Of a stretch of DNA of 64,000 bases, positions 1 through 8,956 are shown in pieces. The notes below the pieces were generated by a model. The model made no database searches, was not told where the DNA came from, and saw nothing but the letters and a program-made list of their open reading frames with translations. The DNA is taken from the NCBI RefSeq assembly GCF_004118375.1, contig NZ_SDHX01000001.1, positions 2,731,693 through 2,795,692 of the forward strand, in the 5' to 3' direction. The position numbers and the translations under genes are program-made. This DNA comes from Oleiharenicola lentus. GTDB taxonomy: Bacteria; Verrucomicrobiota; Verrucomicrobiia; Opitutales; Opitutaceae. How positions within the stretch are numbered: position 1 is the first letter of the stretch; the number at the start of each line of letters is the position of its first letter.

Positions 1-1
1 C

Positions 2-865
2 CTCCCCACCTGCCTGCTCCTGCTCTCCTCCGTCCTGACTGCTTTGCTCCGGGCGGCTGACGCCCCCGCCTGGCAACAGCTGCTCGATGCCCAACTCTCC
101 CGGTGGGAGGTCTGGATCGGCGTCCCCCACTCCAGCGTCACCGGCCTGCCGTCGGATACGCCGCAGTCGGACAACGTCACCAAGGGCACACCCCTCGGCC
201 TCAACCACGATCCCAAGAAAGTCTTCTCCGTCATCGAGCAGGACGGTCAGCTCGTCCTGAAGATCACCGGAGAAATCTACGGCGGTCTCACCACCCTCGC
301 CAGTTACGGCGACTATCACTTCTCCTGCCAGGTCCGCTGGGGTGAAAAGAAATGGCCGCCCCGCGAAAATCTCCGCCGCGACTCCGGCCTGCTCTACCAC
401 TGCACCGGCCCGCACGGCGCTTTCTGGAACGTCTGGAAACGGTGCGTCGAGTTTCAGGTTCAGGAAAAGGACTTCGGCGATCTCTTCATGCTCGCGGGCA
501 CCGGCGGCGACGTCCGCTACCGCGACCTTGAAGTGAAGGCCCAATACGACCCCAAGGGCATCTGGGATCCCACCCAGCCCCTCCGTCCCCTCGGCCGTGT
601 CCAACGCTCGGCTGACCACGAGAGCCCCCACGGCGAATGGAGCACGCTCGAGATCTACACCGTCGGCCACCGCGCCATCCACCTCGTCAACGGCCACGTC
701 GTCATGGCGATCGAAAATATCCGCGTGAACCAGTCAGGTTCGCTCTCCTCCGGCCAGATCCAGATCCAGTCCGAGGGCGCCGAGGTTTACTACCGCGACA
801 TCAAGCTCCGCCCCATCACCCGGTTTCCCGATAATCTGGCCCGAGCCGCTGGTTTTTCACCCTGA
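2..865 (+). CDS. DUF1080 (3-keto-disaccharide hydrolase type) protein, 5' partial
   Basis: The reading frame is already open at the left edge, so the true start lies outside the window. The first residues visible are a leucine-rich stretch ending A-L-L-R-A-A-D-A, which looks like the end of a Sec signal peptide; the in-frame TTG at 44 is probably not the start. The rest is a jelly-roll/LamG-like DUF1080 domain. Landmarks are RRDSGLLYH, the VEFQVQEKDFGDLF strand and the C-terminal EGAEVYYRDIKLRP. Some members of this family hydrolyse 3-keto-glycosides; the catalytic site is not well defined, so the activity is inferred. A second copy is at 3434 and a remnant at 11591. It is followed after 45 bases by a DUF1593 gene on the same strand. 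Confidence 0.8.
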   Translation, partial: LPTCLLLLSSVLTALLRAADAPAWQQLLDAQLSRWEVWIGVPHSSVTGLPSDTPQSDNVTKGTPLGLNHDPKKVFSVIEQDGQLVLKITGEIYGGLTTLASYGDYHFSCQVRWGEKKWPPRENLRRDSGLLYHCTGPHGAFWNVWKRCVEFQVQEKDFGDLFMLAGTGGDVRYRDLEVKAQYDPKGIWDPTQPLRPLGRVQRSADHESPHGEWSTLEIYTVGHRAIHLVNGHVVMAIENIRVNQSGSLSSGQIQIQSEGAEVYYRDIKLRPITRFPDNLARAAGFSP

Positions 866-910
866 GGCACACGCGCCTCGCTTGAAATCAGCCCCAAGCA
901 ACGCCTTCTC

Positions 911-1951
911 ATGAAATCCTCCTTCGTCCTGCTCGCCTCTGGACTCCTCCTGGCCGCCGCCACGACATTCGGCGACGTGCCCAAACCTGTTGTCTGGATC
1001 TACACCGACATGTCCGACAAAACCATCCCGGGCAAAAACCACATGGGCACCGTCAACGACCCGGACGACATCTCCGCCATGGCCGGCTACCTCCTGCTGG
1101 CGAACGAATTCGACACCCGCGCCATCATCGTCGCGAGCACCCATCGTCCCGAGCACGCCACCACGCCCGACCAGGCGGCGTGGGCCGATCGCTTCATCGG
1201 CGACGCCTATCGCGCCGAGGTCGCCAATCTCAACGCCAACCTCGGCGGCGGGTTTCCCGCCGACATCACCTTCACCCAATCCTCCATCAAGGAATCCGCC
1301 GAGCGCTACGACCCTGCCAGGACCTACGCTTCGCTCAACGCCTATCCCACCGTGCGCGCCCTCTTCGACGTGGCGGCGCGCGAACCCGCTGGCGGCCTGA
1401 TCAACGTCCTCATCTGGGGCTCGACCACCGAGCCCGCCATCCTCGTCAACCACTGCCTCGCCACCGGTCGCGCCGACGTGCTGAAAAAACTCCGCTTCAT
1501 CGCCCATTGGACCAATTCCCCCCTGCACCAGGGCACGCCGGAAAATCCCGAGCACGTCGCCAACTGCCGCGAGGACGCCGCCGCCTGCGCCTTCCTGAAG
1601 CAAACCGCCGCCGCCGGCCGGATCGACTACCGCGAATGCGGCGCCATCGGGCAGCACGGCATCGTCGGCGGCGCGCCGCGCGGCGCGGAATACTACGAGG
1701 CCTTCAAGGTCAGCCGCCTCGGCCGGATTTTCGCCGAGGGCAAGTTTGTCAACGGCAGCGTCGATCATTCCGACTCCGCGACCTACTGGGTCCTGCTCGG
1801 GACCATGGGAGTCACCCTCGCCGACATTCCCGCCGACGGCACCAACACCGCCGCCCGCGAGCAGGCCAACGAGGACAAGTTCCGCGCCCAGGCCCGCGCC
1901 CTCCACGAGGAACTACTCCGCCGCGCCCGCGCCGCTGACGGCCGGCGCTGA
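911..1951 (+). CDS. DUF1593 nucleoside-hydrolase-like exported protein
   Basis: This 346-residue protein has a clear signal peptide (about residues 1-21, ending TTFGD). The mature N-terminus carries TDMSD (32-36) and DPDD (50-53). This spaced acidic pattern resembles the calcium-binding DxDxxxDD motif of nucleoside hydrolases, as in the DUF1593 family. Family members are secreted and occur in polysaccharide-degrading Bacteroidetes and Verrucomicrobia. The reaction is not established, but hydrolysis of an N- or O-glycosidic bond is likely. The C-terminus (LGTMGVTLADIP, then a charged helix) is complete. It sits 45 bases after a DUF1080 gene and 38 bases before the aldose epimerase gene, which suggests co-transcription. 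Confidence 0.75.
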   Translation: MKSSFVLLASGLLLAAATTFGDVPKPVVWIYTDMSDKTIPGKNHMGTVNDPDDISAMAGYLLLANEFDTRAIIVASTHRPEHATTPDQAAWADRFIGDAYRAEVANLNANLGGGFPADITFTQSSIKESAERYDPARTYASLNAYPTVRALFDVAAREPAGGLINVLIWGSTTEPAILVNHCLATGRADVLKKLRFIAHWTNSPLHQGTPENPEHVANCREDAAACAFLKQTAAAGRIDYRECGAIGQHGIVGGAPRGAEYYEAFKVSRLGRIFAEGKFVNGSVDHSDSATYWVLLGTMGVTLADIPADGTNTAAREQANEDKFRAQARALHEELLRRARAADGRR

Positions 1952-1989
1952 TCGTCGCTTCAGGCAACTCCGCCCCTCCCCCAATACCC

Positions 1990-3135
1990 ATGAAACTCCG
2001 AATCTTCCTGCCGATCGCCTTGCTTGGTCTCACTGCGCTTCACGCGAACGCTGCCGCGCCGGCTGCGATCACCACCACGACGTTTGGGCGCCTGCCCGAC
2101 GGCCAAGAAGCCACCCTCTATTCGCTCGTCAATGCCCACGGCATCCGGGCCGACATCACCGACTACGGCGCGATCATCGTGCGCCTCTTCACACCTGATC
2201 GCGCCGGCCGGCTCGACGACGTGGTGCTCGGCTACAACTCGCTGGAAGACTACGTGAAGGCCACGCCCTATTTTGGCGCCATCGTCGGCCGCTACGGCAA
2301 CCGGATCGCCAACGGGAAATTTTCCCTCGACGGGCGCACCTACTCGCTAGCCACCAACAATGCTCCCGCGGACATTCCCTGCCACCTGCACGGCGGCAAG
2401 GTCGGCTTCGATAAGGTGCTCTGGTCCGCCACACCGGCCATCGCCGGAAACGTCCCGTCCCTCCGCCTGCGCTACCGCAGCGCCAACGGCGAGGAAGGCT
2501 ACCCCGGCAACCTCGAGGTCACCGTCACCTACACCCTCGGCAATGACAACACGCTGCGGATCGACTACCTGGCCACAACCGACGAGGCGACCCCGGTCAA
2601 TCTCACGCAGCACTCCTACTTCAATCTGAAGGGTGAGGGGCGCGGTGACATTCTCGGCCACGTTCTCACAATCAAGGCCGCACACACGACTTCAGTGAAC
2701 GCGGGATTGATCCCGACCGGCACGTTGGCGCCGGTCGCGGACACACCCTTCGATTTCACCACGCCCCACGCCATCGGCGAACGCATCGACCAGGCCGGAG
2801 ATGAACAGTTGAAATTCGGCGGAGGCTACGATCACAACTGGGTGCTCGATTCCCAGAATGGCGCCCTGGCCCTCGCCGCGACTGTGTTCGAGCCGCTCTC
2901 CGGCCGCACCCTCGAGGTCTGGACCGAGGAACCGGGCCTGCAATTCTACAGCGGCAACTTCCTCGACTCCTCCAAGGTCGGGAAGAGCGGCCGACCCTAT
3001 CACTATCGCAACGGCTTCTGCCTTGAGACCCAGCATTATCCCGATTCCCCGAATCAACCAACCTTCCCCTCCACCATCCTGCGGCCCGGCAAGGAGTATC
3101 GCACATCGACTCTCTACAAGTTCGGGACCCGCTGA
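1990..3135 (+). CDS. galM: Aldose 1-epimerase (mutarotase), exported
   Basis: This 381-residue protein interconverts alpha and beta anomers of free aldoses. It has a signal peptide (residues 1-22), so it probably acts in the periplasm on released sugars. The family landmarks are present in order: GRYGNRIA (100-107), HLHGG (132-136), QHSYFNL with the likely catalytic His208, GGYDHNWVL with Asp281, and FCLETQHYPD with the likely catalytic base Glu346. The length is normal for the family plus a leader. It follows the DUF1593 gene by 38 bases. The symbol is given by family; substrate preference (galactose, glucose or other) cannot be read from the sequence. Confidence 0.93.
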   Translation: MKLRIFLPIALLGLTALHANAAAPAAITTTTFGRLPDGQEATLYSLVNAHGIRADITDYGAIIVRLFTPDRAGRLDDVVLGYNSLEDYVKATPYFGAIVGRYGNRIANGKFSLDGRTYSLATNNAPADIPCHLHGGKVGFDKVLWSATPAIAGNVPSLRLRYRSANGEEGYPGNLEVTVTYTLGNDNTLRIDYLATTDEATPVNLTQHSYFNLKGEGRGDILGHVLTIKAAHTTSVNAGLIPTGTLAPVADTPFDFTTPHAIGERIDQAGDEQLKFGGGYDHNWVLDSQNGALALAATVFEPLSGRTLEVWTEEPGLQFYSGNFLDSSKVGKSGRPYHYRNGFCLETQHYPDSPNQPTFPSTILRPGKEYRTSTLYKFGTR

Positions 3136-3433
3136 ACCTCCCAGACCAGGGCGCCTGCATCGCCGCACAACTGGGGGTGCAACCAAGTCCGGCATGTCAT
3201 GATCCACCTCAGCCACGTCCTCCCGCACTCAAACGGCGCCGAACACGACGCCGGCACCCCGACCATCGAGGTGATGATCACGGACGGCTGCCAGATCGGC
3301 AACGACCACTGCCATGCCCCCCGCCGCGCCTGACTTCGGCGTGACGCTGAACGAGTCGCTGCTCAGCCAGGCCGAAACAGTCCTACTGATCTCCCGATTC
3401 CGGTCCTCAACAACCGTCCAACACAACCACCCC
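3136..3433. other. Intergenic region between galM and DUF1080 gene 2
   Basis: These 298 bases hold one short open frame (3198-3332) starting MIHLSHVLPHS and ending HAPRRA. It has no recognisable domain and no good ribosome site. The region may contain decayed coding sequence. No terminator hairpin or promoter could be assigned with confidence. Confidence 0.3.
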
Positions 3434-4210
3434 ATGAAACTTCCCATCCCACTCGCCGCACTCTGCCTCGCCCTCCTCCCCGCCGTCCGGGCCGAGCCCC
3501 AATCCCTCTTCAACGGCCATAACCTCAATGGGTGGAAAGTCGCCGTCGCCGACCAGGGCTTCCTCGACCAACAGGACATTTTCGTCGTCCACGACGGACT
3601 TATCCATGTGTATCCGACCCAGAAGCACGGTAGTAAACAGCCCTACGCGGGGCTCGTGACGGAGCAAACGTATAGTCACTACCGGCTGAGTATGGAATAC
3701 AAGTGGGGCGAGAACAAGTTTCACCCACGCTTCGACATGGTGCGCGATGCCGGCATCATGTTTCATCTCCACGGCCCCGTGACAATGTGGCCCGACAGCG
3801 TCGAATGCCAGATTCAGGAAGGCGATACCGGCGACCTCTGGATCGTCGGCGCCCAAGCCAGCTCCCCCGTGCAGGACGTCATCCGCAATCATTCCCCGCG
3901 CGGCAAAATCGAGACCCGCGGCGGCCGCCAGCCGCGCTTCGCCCGCTTCCACCGCGCCTATTGCTGGGAAACCCCTGGATGGAACACAGTGGTGGTCGAA
4001 GTTCGCGGCGATCAGGCCCGGTTCTTCGTCAACGGCCAGCTCGTCAACGAGGCACGCGACATGAGGCATTGGGACGAGGCCCGCAAGCAATGGGTTCCCC
4101 TCGACCGCGGTCCCATCCTGCTCCAGGCCGAAGGCGCCGAGCTGTTCTACCGAAACATCCGGATCGAAGAGCTCAGCCCGGACGCGCCGCGGGAGACACG
4201 CGGCAGCTGA
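3434..4210 (+). CDS. DUF1080 (3-keto-disaccharide hydrolase type) protein, exported
   Basis: The start at ATG 3434 is chosen because it begins a typical leader (MKLPIPLAALCLALL, cut after VRAEP); the frame is open further upstream without one. The mature 240 or so residues form a single DUF1080 concanavalin-like domain. It opens with SLFNGHNLNGWK, the common first strand of the family, and ends AEGAELFYRNIRIEEL. Middle landmarks are RDAGIMFHLHG and DSVECQIQEGDTGDLW, matching the first copy in this window (RRDSGLLYH, VEFQVQEKDFGD). Hydrolysis of 3-keto-glycosides is a family inference. The last 30 codons are nearly duplicated at 11591-11680. Confidence 0.85.
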   Translation: MKLPIPLAALCLALLPAVRAEPQSLFNGHNLNGWKVAVADQGFLDQQDIFVVHDGLIHVYPTQKHGSKQPYAGLVTEQTYSHYRLSMEYKWGENKFHPRFDMVRDAGIMFHLHGPVTMWPDSVECQIQEGDTGDLWIVGAQASSPVQDVIRNHSPRGKIETRGGRQPRFARFHRAYCWETPGWNTVVVEVRGDQARFFVNGQLVNEARDMRHWDEARKQWVPLDRGPILLQAEGAELFYRNIRIEELSPDAPRETRGS

Positions 4211-4678
4211 AAGACTGCGGCGTGCTGCGCTAACCGAGGGCGGCATGGGCATCAGGCCGCTGAAATTCCCCGCGCCATTCGCATTCTGCCGGACGGGGCA
4301 CTCGGCATTGCCAGCGGCGGACCGGATTGAGCGGCCGTAAGCGTCCCCATTGGCATTCACTGATTTCGTGCCAGCTCATTTTGTCTCAATAGCGCGCATG
4401 AGGCCAAAGCGTCCATCAGATGGCCTGGTAAACCTTCAGCAAGACGAGGGAGCCGAAGCATCAGCCGGGCCATGCACTCCGGTCATATTGCAATTATCCG
4501 GAGACCGGGGCATCCGCCAATGTTACGTCATACTTGGCCGGTGTTGTGCCGCTGACCACCGGTTTGTCACGCTGGAACATAGAGGTAGGACGCCGACCTC
4601 AGCCACGCCTGGGCATCTCCGACTGCTTCGGCCCACAGCGATACCTCATCGCTGGGGGTAATTTCGGCCCATATCCCC
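4211..4678. other. 468-base intergenic region, no feature recognised
   Basis: No supportable gene, RNA or repeat is seen between the DUF1080 gene and the DUF362 gene. Short open frames here have no family signature and no signal peptide. A promoter for the downstream pair (DUF362, GH2) may lie here, but no convincing -35/-10 pair could be picked. Confidence 0.4.
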
Positions 4679-6106
4679 ATGCACCGCAGCCTTCGCCTCC
4701 CTCCATCCATTCGGCGCCGCCTCTGTGGTCTCACCTTGGCGACTCTTATCGTTCCCTGCATCACCTGGGCGCAGTTGCCCGCCGAACGTCCTGGCCAAAA
4801 AGCCTTCCCGACGTATGCTCAGGTTTTCACTTCGCCCGAAGGCCCCAATCAACCCATGGGAATCGGCCGGGGGCTCTACCCCGGACGCGTTGTCTGGGCG
4901 CAGGATTTCAAGGCCACCAAATGGGACGGCGTCACGGGCAAATGGTGGGAAGCCCCCAACATCGACCAGCCCATCGTCGAGCGCATGCTCTCCGACACAC
5001 TGCGCACCCTCACCGGCGCGTCCACCGACACCGCCGCTTGGGAGCAACTGTTCCGCTACTACAACCGAACCCACGGTCGCGGGGATCGCGGATACCGGCC
5101 GGGCGAAATGGTCACGATCAAGGTCAACATGAATCCCGACGAAAAGCCGGGCGAGTGGACCAACGCCGGTTTTCCGAGCCCCCACATGACCTACGCCTTG
5201 ATGCAGCAGCTCATCGAGCACGCCGGCATCCCGGGTAACTGCATCGTCATCACTGATCCCTCCCGCCCCATCAAGGATATGCTCCTATCCCAGATCCGCG
5301 CGGACGTCCGACCCGACTACCAGGACATCGTCGTGGCCGACCGCGAAGGCACCACCGCACGCCGCATCCTGGCCGAGCCCGACTTGACCGTGCCCGTGAA
5401 CTTCCAGATTCCCCACGCCGACGGCACGATCGAAAAAACCGACCTCTATCTGCCCAAGGTCTACACGCAGGCCGATTACCTCATCGACTACTGCGTCGTG
5501 CGCCCCCACCGCGTATTTGGCCTCACCCTGTCATTCAAGAATCACTTCGGCTCCGTCTACAACGCCCAGCGCAAGCGCTTCACCCCTGACATCCTCCACA
5601 GCTTCGCCATCTGGGACTACCCGACACCTTACTCGCACGGCCACTACAACGGCCTCGTGCCGCTCCTCGGCCACAAGGACGTCGATGGCAAGACCATCCT
5701 CTATCTGGCCGAGGGCCTCTATACCTCGCCCAACCAGGGCACCATCACGACGGTTGTTCGATGGCAGACTCTCGGCAACCGCTGGTTTTCCAGCGTGCTC
5801 GCCTCCTGCGATCCCGTGGCGCTTGATTCGGTCGCCCTCGACCTGATCACCACCGAGCCCAACCTCACCATGCAGCCCGATGGCAAGCCCAACCCGAGCT
5901 TTAACGGCAACATCGACGGCTACCTGCACGAAGCCGCTCTCGCCGATCATCCGCCCTCCGGCGTCGTTTACGATCCCGAGGCCGACGGCATGCCTTTGAA
6001 TAGCCTCGGTGTCCATGAACATTGGAACAATCCGGTAGACAAACAATACTCCCGCAATCTCGGCAAGGACACCGGCGTCGAATTGGTGCGGTTGATCGCC
6101 AATTAA
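4679..6106 (+). CDS. DUF362 domain protein, exported
   Basis: This 475-residue protein starts with a positively charged leader and a hydrophobic core (LCGLTLATLIVPCITWAQ). The central part matches the DUF362 pattern: GEMVTIKVNMN near residue 140, then SPHMTYALMQQLIEHAG, VITDPSRPI, and a late SVLASCDPVALDSVALDL segment. DUF362 proteins often carry 4Fe-4S ferredoxin cysteines; none are present here, so this is the iron-sulfur-free secreted type common in Verrucomicrobia and Planctomycetes. The function is unknown. It ends 20 bases before the GH2 gene, so the two are probably co-transcribed, and it may act on the same glycan or on redox chemistry linked to it. Confidence 0.7.
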   Translation: MHRSLRLPPSIRRRLCGLTLATLIVPCITWAQLPAERPGQKAFPTYAQVFTSPEGPNQPMGIGRGLYPGRVVWAQDFKATKWDGVTGKWWEAPNIDQPIVERMLSDTLRTLTGASTDTAAWEQLFRYYNRTHGRGDRGYRPGEMVTIKVNMNPDEKPGEWTNAGFPSPHMTYALMQQLIEHAGIPGNCIVITDPSRPIKDMLLSQIRADVRPDYQDIVVADREGTTARRILAEPDLTVPVNFQIPHADGTIEKTDLYLPKVYTQADYLIDYCVVRPHRVFGLTLSFKNHFGSVYNAQRKRFTPDILHSFAIWDYPTPYSHGHYNGLVPLLGHKDVDGKTILYLAEGLYTSPNQGTITTVVRWQTLGNRWFSSVLASCDPVALDSVALDLITTEPNLTMQPDGKPNPSFNGNIDGYLHEAALADHPPSGVVYDPEADGMPLNSLGVHEHWNNPVDKQYSRNLGKDTGVELVRLIAN

Positions 6107-6126
6107 GCCTCTCCAGGGCAAACGCC

Positions 6127-8727
6127 ATGACTATCAACTCCCCGCTTCTTCACCCCGGCCGGCTGGCTCTTCTCGCCGGTCTGCTGTTTTTTCACTGTAT
6201 GGCCGCCAAAGCCGCATGGACCACCACCGAACTCTCGGCCGGTTGGCGGATAAAGTCGCTCGCTCCCGGCGGTGAGGTCCCCATCGCGCTGCTCACCGAA
6301 GCGGCCACCGGACAAGGCGCCGATTGGCTCTCCGTTAACCAGATGCCCCGCATGGTCCACGAAGTGTTGCTCGACCATAAGCAGATCGAAGCTCCCTGGC
6401 TGCCCGGTAAAACCGCTGCCTGCGCTTGGGTGGCTGAGCGCGATTGGGTCTACGCCACGCGCTTCACCGCTCCGGATCCAGCTTCGCCGGCGTATCTGCG
6501 CTTCGATGGCCTCGATACGATCGTGGCCATTTGGCTCAACGGCAAAAAAATCGCGGAGACCCAGAACATGTTTGTCGCCCACCGCCTCCCGTTGGCCGGT
6601 CACCTGCAAAAAGATAACACTCTCGTCCTACATTTCCGCTCGGTGTTCGCGCCCGCCGACGGCAAACTGAAGCCACTCAGCCAATATCGCGGCCAGCCGG
6701 TCCGCCGCTCGGATCAAAACTATCTCAACTATCTCGGCCCCGACCAACTCCTGTCGCGGGTCGGCGTGTTTGACCGCATCGCCTTGCAAACAACCGAAGG
6801 CTCCGAACTCTCTGAAACCATCGTCGCAGCCTCGGTGGACGAAACCCTCCAGCATGGACGTCTGACCGTCGACGTCAGTGGCGTGACTGGCGCCCGCCCC
6901 ACCCAAGTCACCACGCGCCTGCTCGATGCCAGTGGCCAAACGCTCGACACCCAATCAACTGCGATCACGGTCGATCCCGAGGGGAACTTCACCGTCCAGC
7001 TGCTGTTGTCCATTGCCCAGCCGCGATTGTGGTGGCCCCGCGGGTATGGCGACCAGCCGCTCTACACCGTGGAAACAGCTCTCGTCGTCGATGGGCACGA
7101 TCATCAAGTGGTGCGCAAGAAGGTCGGCTTCCGACGCATCACCCAATCCTCGCCCCTGCACTTCGTGGTGAACAACGTGCCGGTCCGCCTCTGGGGTGGC
7201 TGCTGGGTCACGCCCGATTGCCACACCGCCGTGTGGGATCCCACTCGCGCCGACCGCCTGTTCGCCCTCGCTGAGAACGCCCACTTTAATGCGTTCCGGG
7301 TTTGGGGAGTCGTCGAGCCGCCGCGAGATGAGTTCTACGAACTGGCCGACACCCGCGGCTTCCTGATCTGGCAAGATTTCCCCTCGCTGCCGCTCGGGCC
7401 CAGTCCGACCAACCGCGCCCAAAGCCTGGCTGATGCCGAGTTCATGCTCAAACGCCTCCAGCATCATCCGTCGATCCTCTCATGGTGTGGCGGCAACGAA
7501 AACGCCCTGTGGCATCACCCCGAATACAACGGCAAGCTTGAGGACCGCGGTCCTTGGCCCGGCCAGGCCACTGCCGAGGAGGTCGGGGAACTATGCCGAC
7601 GTCTCGATCCCGACCGCTATTTCCAGCCGACCTCGCCCTATGGCGGCATTGATCCCAACGACCCGCAGCAAATCAACACCCATGGCTATACAAATCTCTG
7701 GTACGTGCCTGGCTACGATTATCTGAACTTCGCGAGCGAGGACACGCGCATCGCCGCACCCACTCTCGCCACCGTCAAACGTATGATGCATCCCGCGGAC
7801 GTCTGGCCCGCCGGCTACTCTGCCCTCTTCAAGCCCGGCACCGTTTATCCCTTCCCGCAGGAGTGGCTGAAATATACCACCAGCTTTAGCTGGAAAAAAA
7901 CGGGACCCATCGAGCAATATTATGACGCCACCGACGCCGCCTCGCTCGTACACCGACTCGGCATGGCCGAATCGCAGTATTACACCGAGACCGTCGAACG
8001 CCAACGCCGGGGCCGCGCAGCCGACGACCCCACCGACCGGCGCCGATGCGGAGGCTACCTCGTCTGGAAATTCAACGACTCTTGGCCTCAGATCTACAGC
8101 GGCAAGGTCGACTACTTCCTCGAACCCTATCACGCTTATTATGGGCTGCGCCGCGCTTTCGCGCCCGTGATGCTGTCCTTCGAGATCGGCACTTACGTCT
8201 GGTTATGGGCCGTCAACGACAGTCCCTCACCCGTCAGCGGCACCATCAGCATCGAGCTCTTCCACCTCGAACAGAATCGGGTTCGTAAGACGATCACGCG
8301 CCCGGTGCAACTGGCGCCGGGCCGCTCCCAAGTCGTCGTGCGGCTCGACCAGGCCGGCATCGGTTCCTTTCGTCGCGAGCACATTTTGTCCGCCACTCTC
8401 ACCACGGCCGATGGGCGCGAACTCGCCCGCACCGTCGCGCTCGCTGATATCGAACGCAATGTCGCGTTCCCCGCCGCCACGCTTGAGATGCGCCTACTTC
8501 CCGATGGCTCGCTCGAACTCACGACCGACAAATTCGCCCGCTCCATTGAGCTCAGCGGCGACGCCGGGGGCGACGAGTTCGGCTGGTTTTTCGACGACAA
8601 TTATTTCGACCTCCTACCCGGTCAAACCAAGATCGTGCGCATTCTCGGCCGCCATCAGTCCGGCAAAATCACGGCGCGTCCCTGGTATTCGCCTCACGCG
8701 CGCACCATCGACTGGCGCGTGCCTTGA
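6127..8727 (+). CDS. GH2 family glycosidase, beta-mannosidase / exo-glucosaminidase type
   Basis: ATG 6127 is chosen because it begins a leader (hydrophobic LALLAGLLFFHCMAA, cut after AKAA); the frame is open upstream to 6022 without one. The 866-residue protein has the GH2 layout: an N-terminal sugar-binding sandwich with FDGLDTIVAIWLNG, an immunoglobulin-like domain ending PRLWWPRGYGDQPLY, and the TIM barrel. The catalytic acid/base is probably Glu458 (WCGGNEN) and the nucleophile Glu615 (GMAESQYY). WKFNDSWPQIYSG is typical of the mannosidase/glucosaminidase branch of GH2, which cleaves non-reducing beta-mannosyl or glucosaminyl residues. The leader puts it in the periplasm. It is convergent with the beta-helix gene at 8957. 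Confidence 0.88.
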   Translation: MTINSPLLHPGRLALLAGLLFFHCMAAKAAWTTTELSAGWRIKSLAPGGEVPIALLTEAATGQGADWLSVNQMPRMVHEVLLDHKQIEAPWLPGKTAACAWVAERDWVYATRFTAPDPASPAYLRFDGLDTIVAIWLNGKKIAETQNMFVAHRLPLAGHLQKDNTLVLHFRSVFAPADGKLKPLSQYRGQPVRRSDQNYLNYLGPDQLLSRVGVFDRIALQTTEGSELSETIVAASVDETLQHGRLTVDVSGVTGARPTQVTTRLLDASGQTLDTQSTAITVDPEGNFTVQLLLSIAQPRLWWPRGYGDQPLYTVETALVVDGHDHQVVRKKVGFRRITQSSPLHFVVNNVPVRLWGGCWVTPDCHTAVWDPTRADRLFALAENAHFNAFRVWGVVEPPRDEFYELADTRGFLIWQDFPSLPLGPSPTNRAQSLADAEFMLKRLQHHPSILSWCGGNENALWHHPEYNGKLEDRGPWPGQATAEEVGELCRRLDPDRYFQPTSPYGGIDPNDPQQINTHGYTNLWYVPGYDYLNFASEDTRIAAPTLATVKRMMHPADVWPAGYSALFKPGTVYPFPQEWLKYTTSFSWKKTGPIEQYYDATDAASLVHRLGMAESQYYTETVERQRRGRAADDPTDRRRCGGYLVWKFNDSWPQIYSGKVDYFLEPYHAYYGLRRAFAPVMLSFEIGTYVWLWAVNDSPSPVSGTISIELFHLEQNRVRKTITRPVQLAPGRSQVVVRLDQAGIGSFRREHILSATLTTADGRELARTVALADIERNVAFPAATLEMRLLPDGSLELTTDKFARSIELSGDAGGDEFGWFFDDNYFDLLPGQTKIVRILGRHQSGKITARPWYSPHARTIDWRVP

Positions 8728-8956
8728 GCCCCATCGCCTTAGGCTCAGGAGCTGAGTGGTTCGTCATTGGTCAGTACAGTGGGCCCATAGATGGGTTTAG
8801 CGAACGTCTTGAGCCTTTCGAAACGGATGAACTACTTTTCCTCCCACTAAGGCGGGAACCTCGCACTGACAGGCCATGATCCCGGCGCGCTTGCAATAAG
8901 CCCACCGGTAGCCGGTTCGGTCGGGGCGTATGTTCCCACCCGGTCCGCGAGGCGGC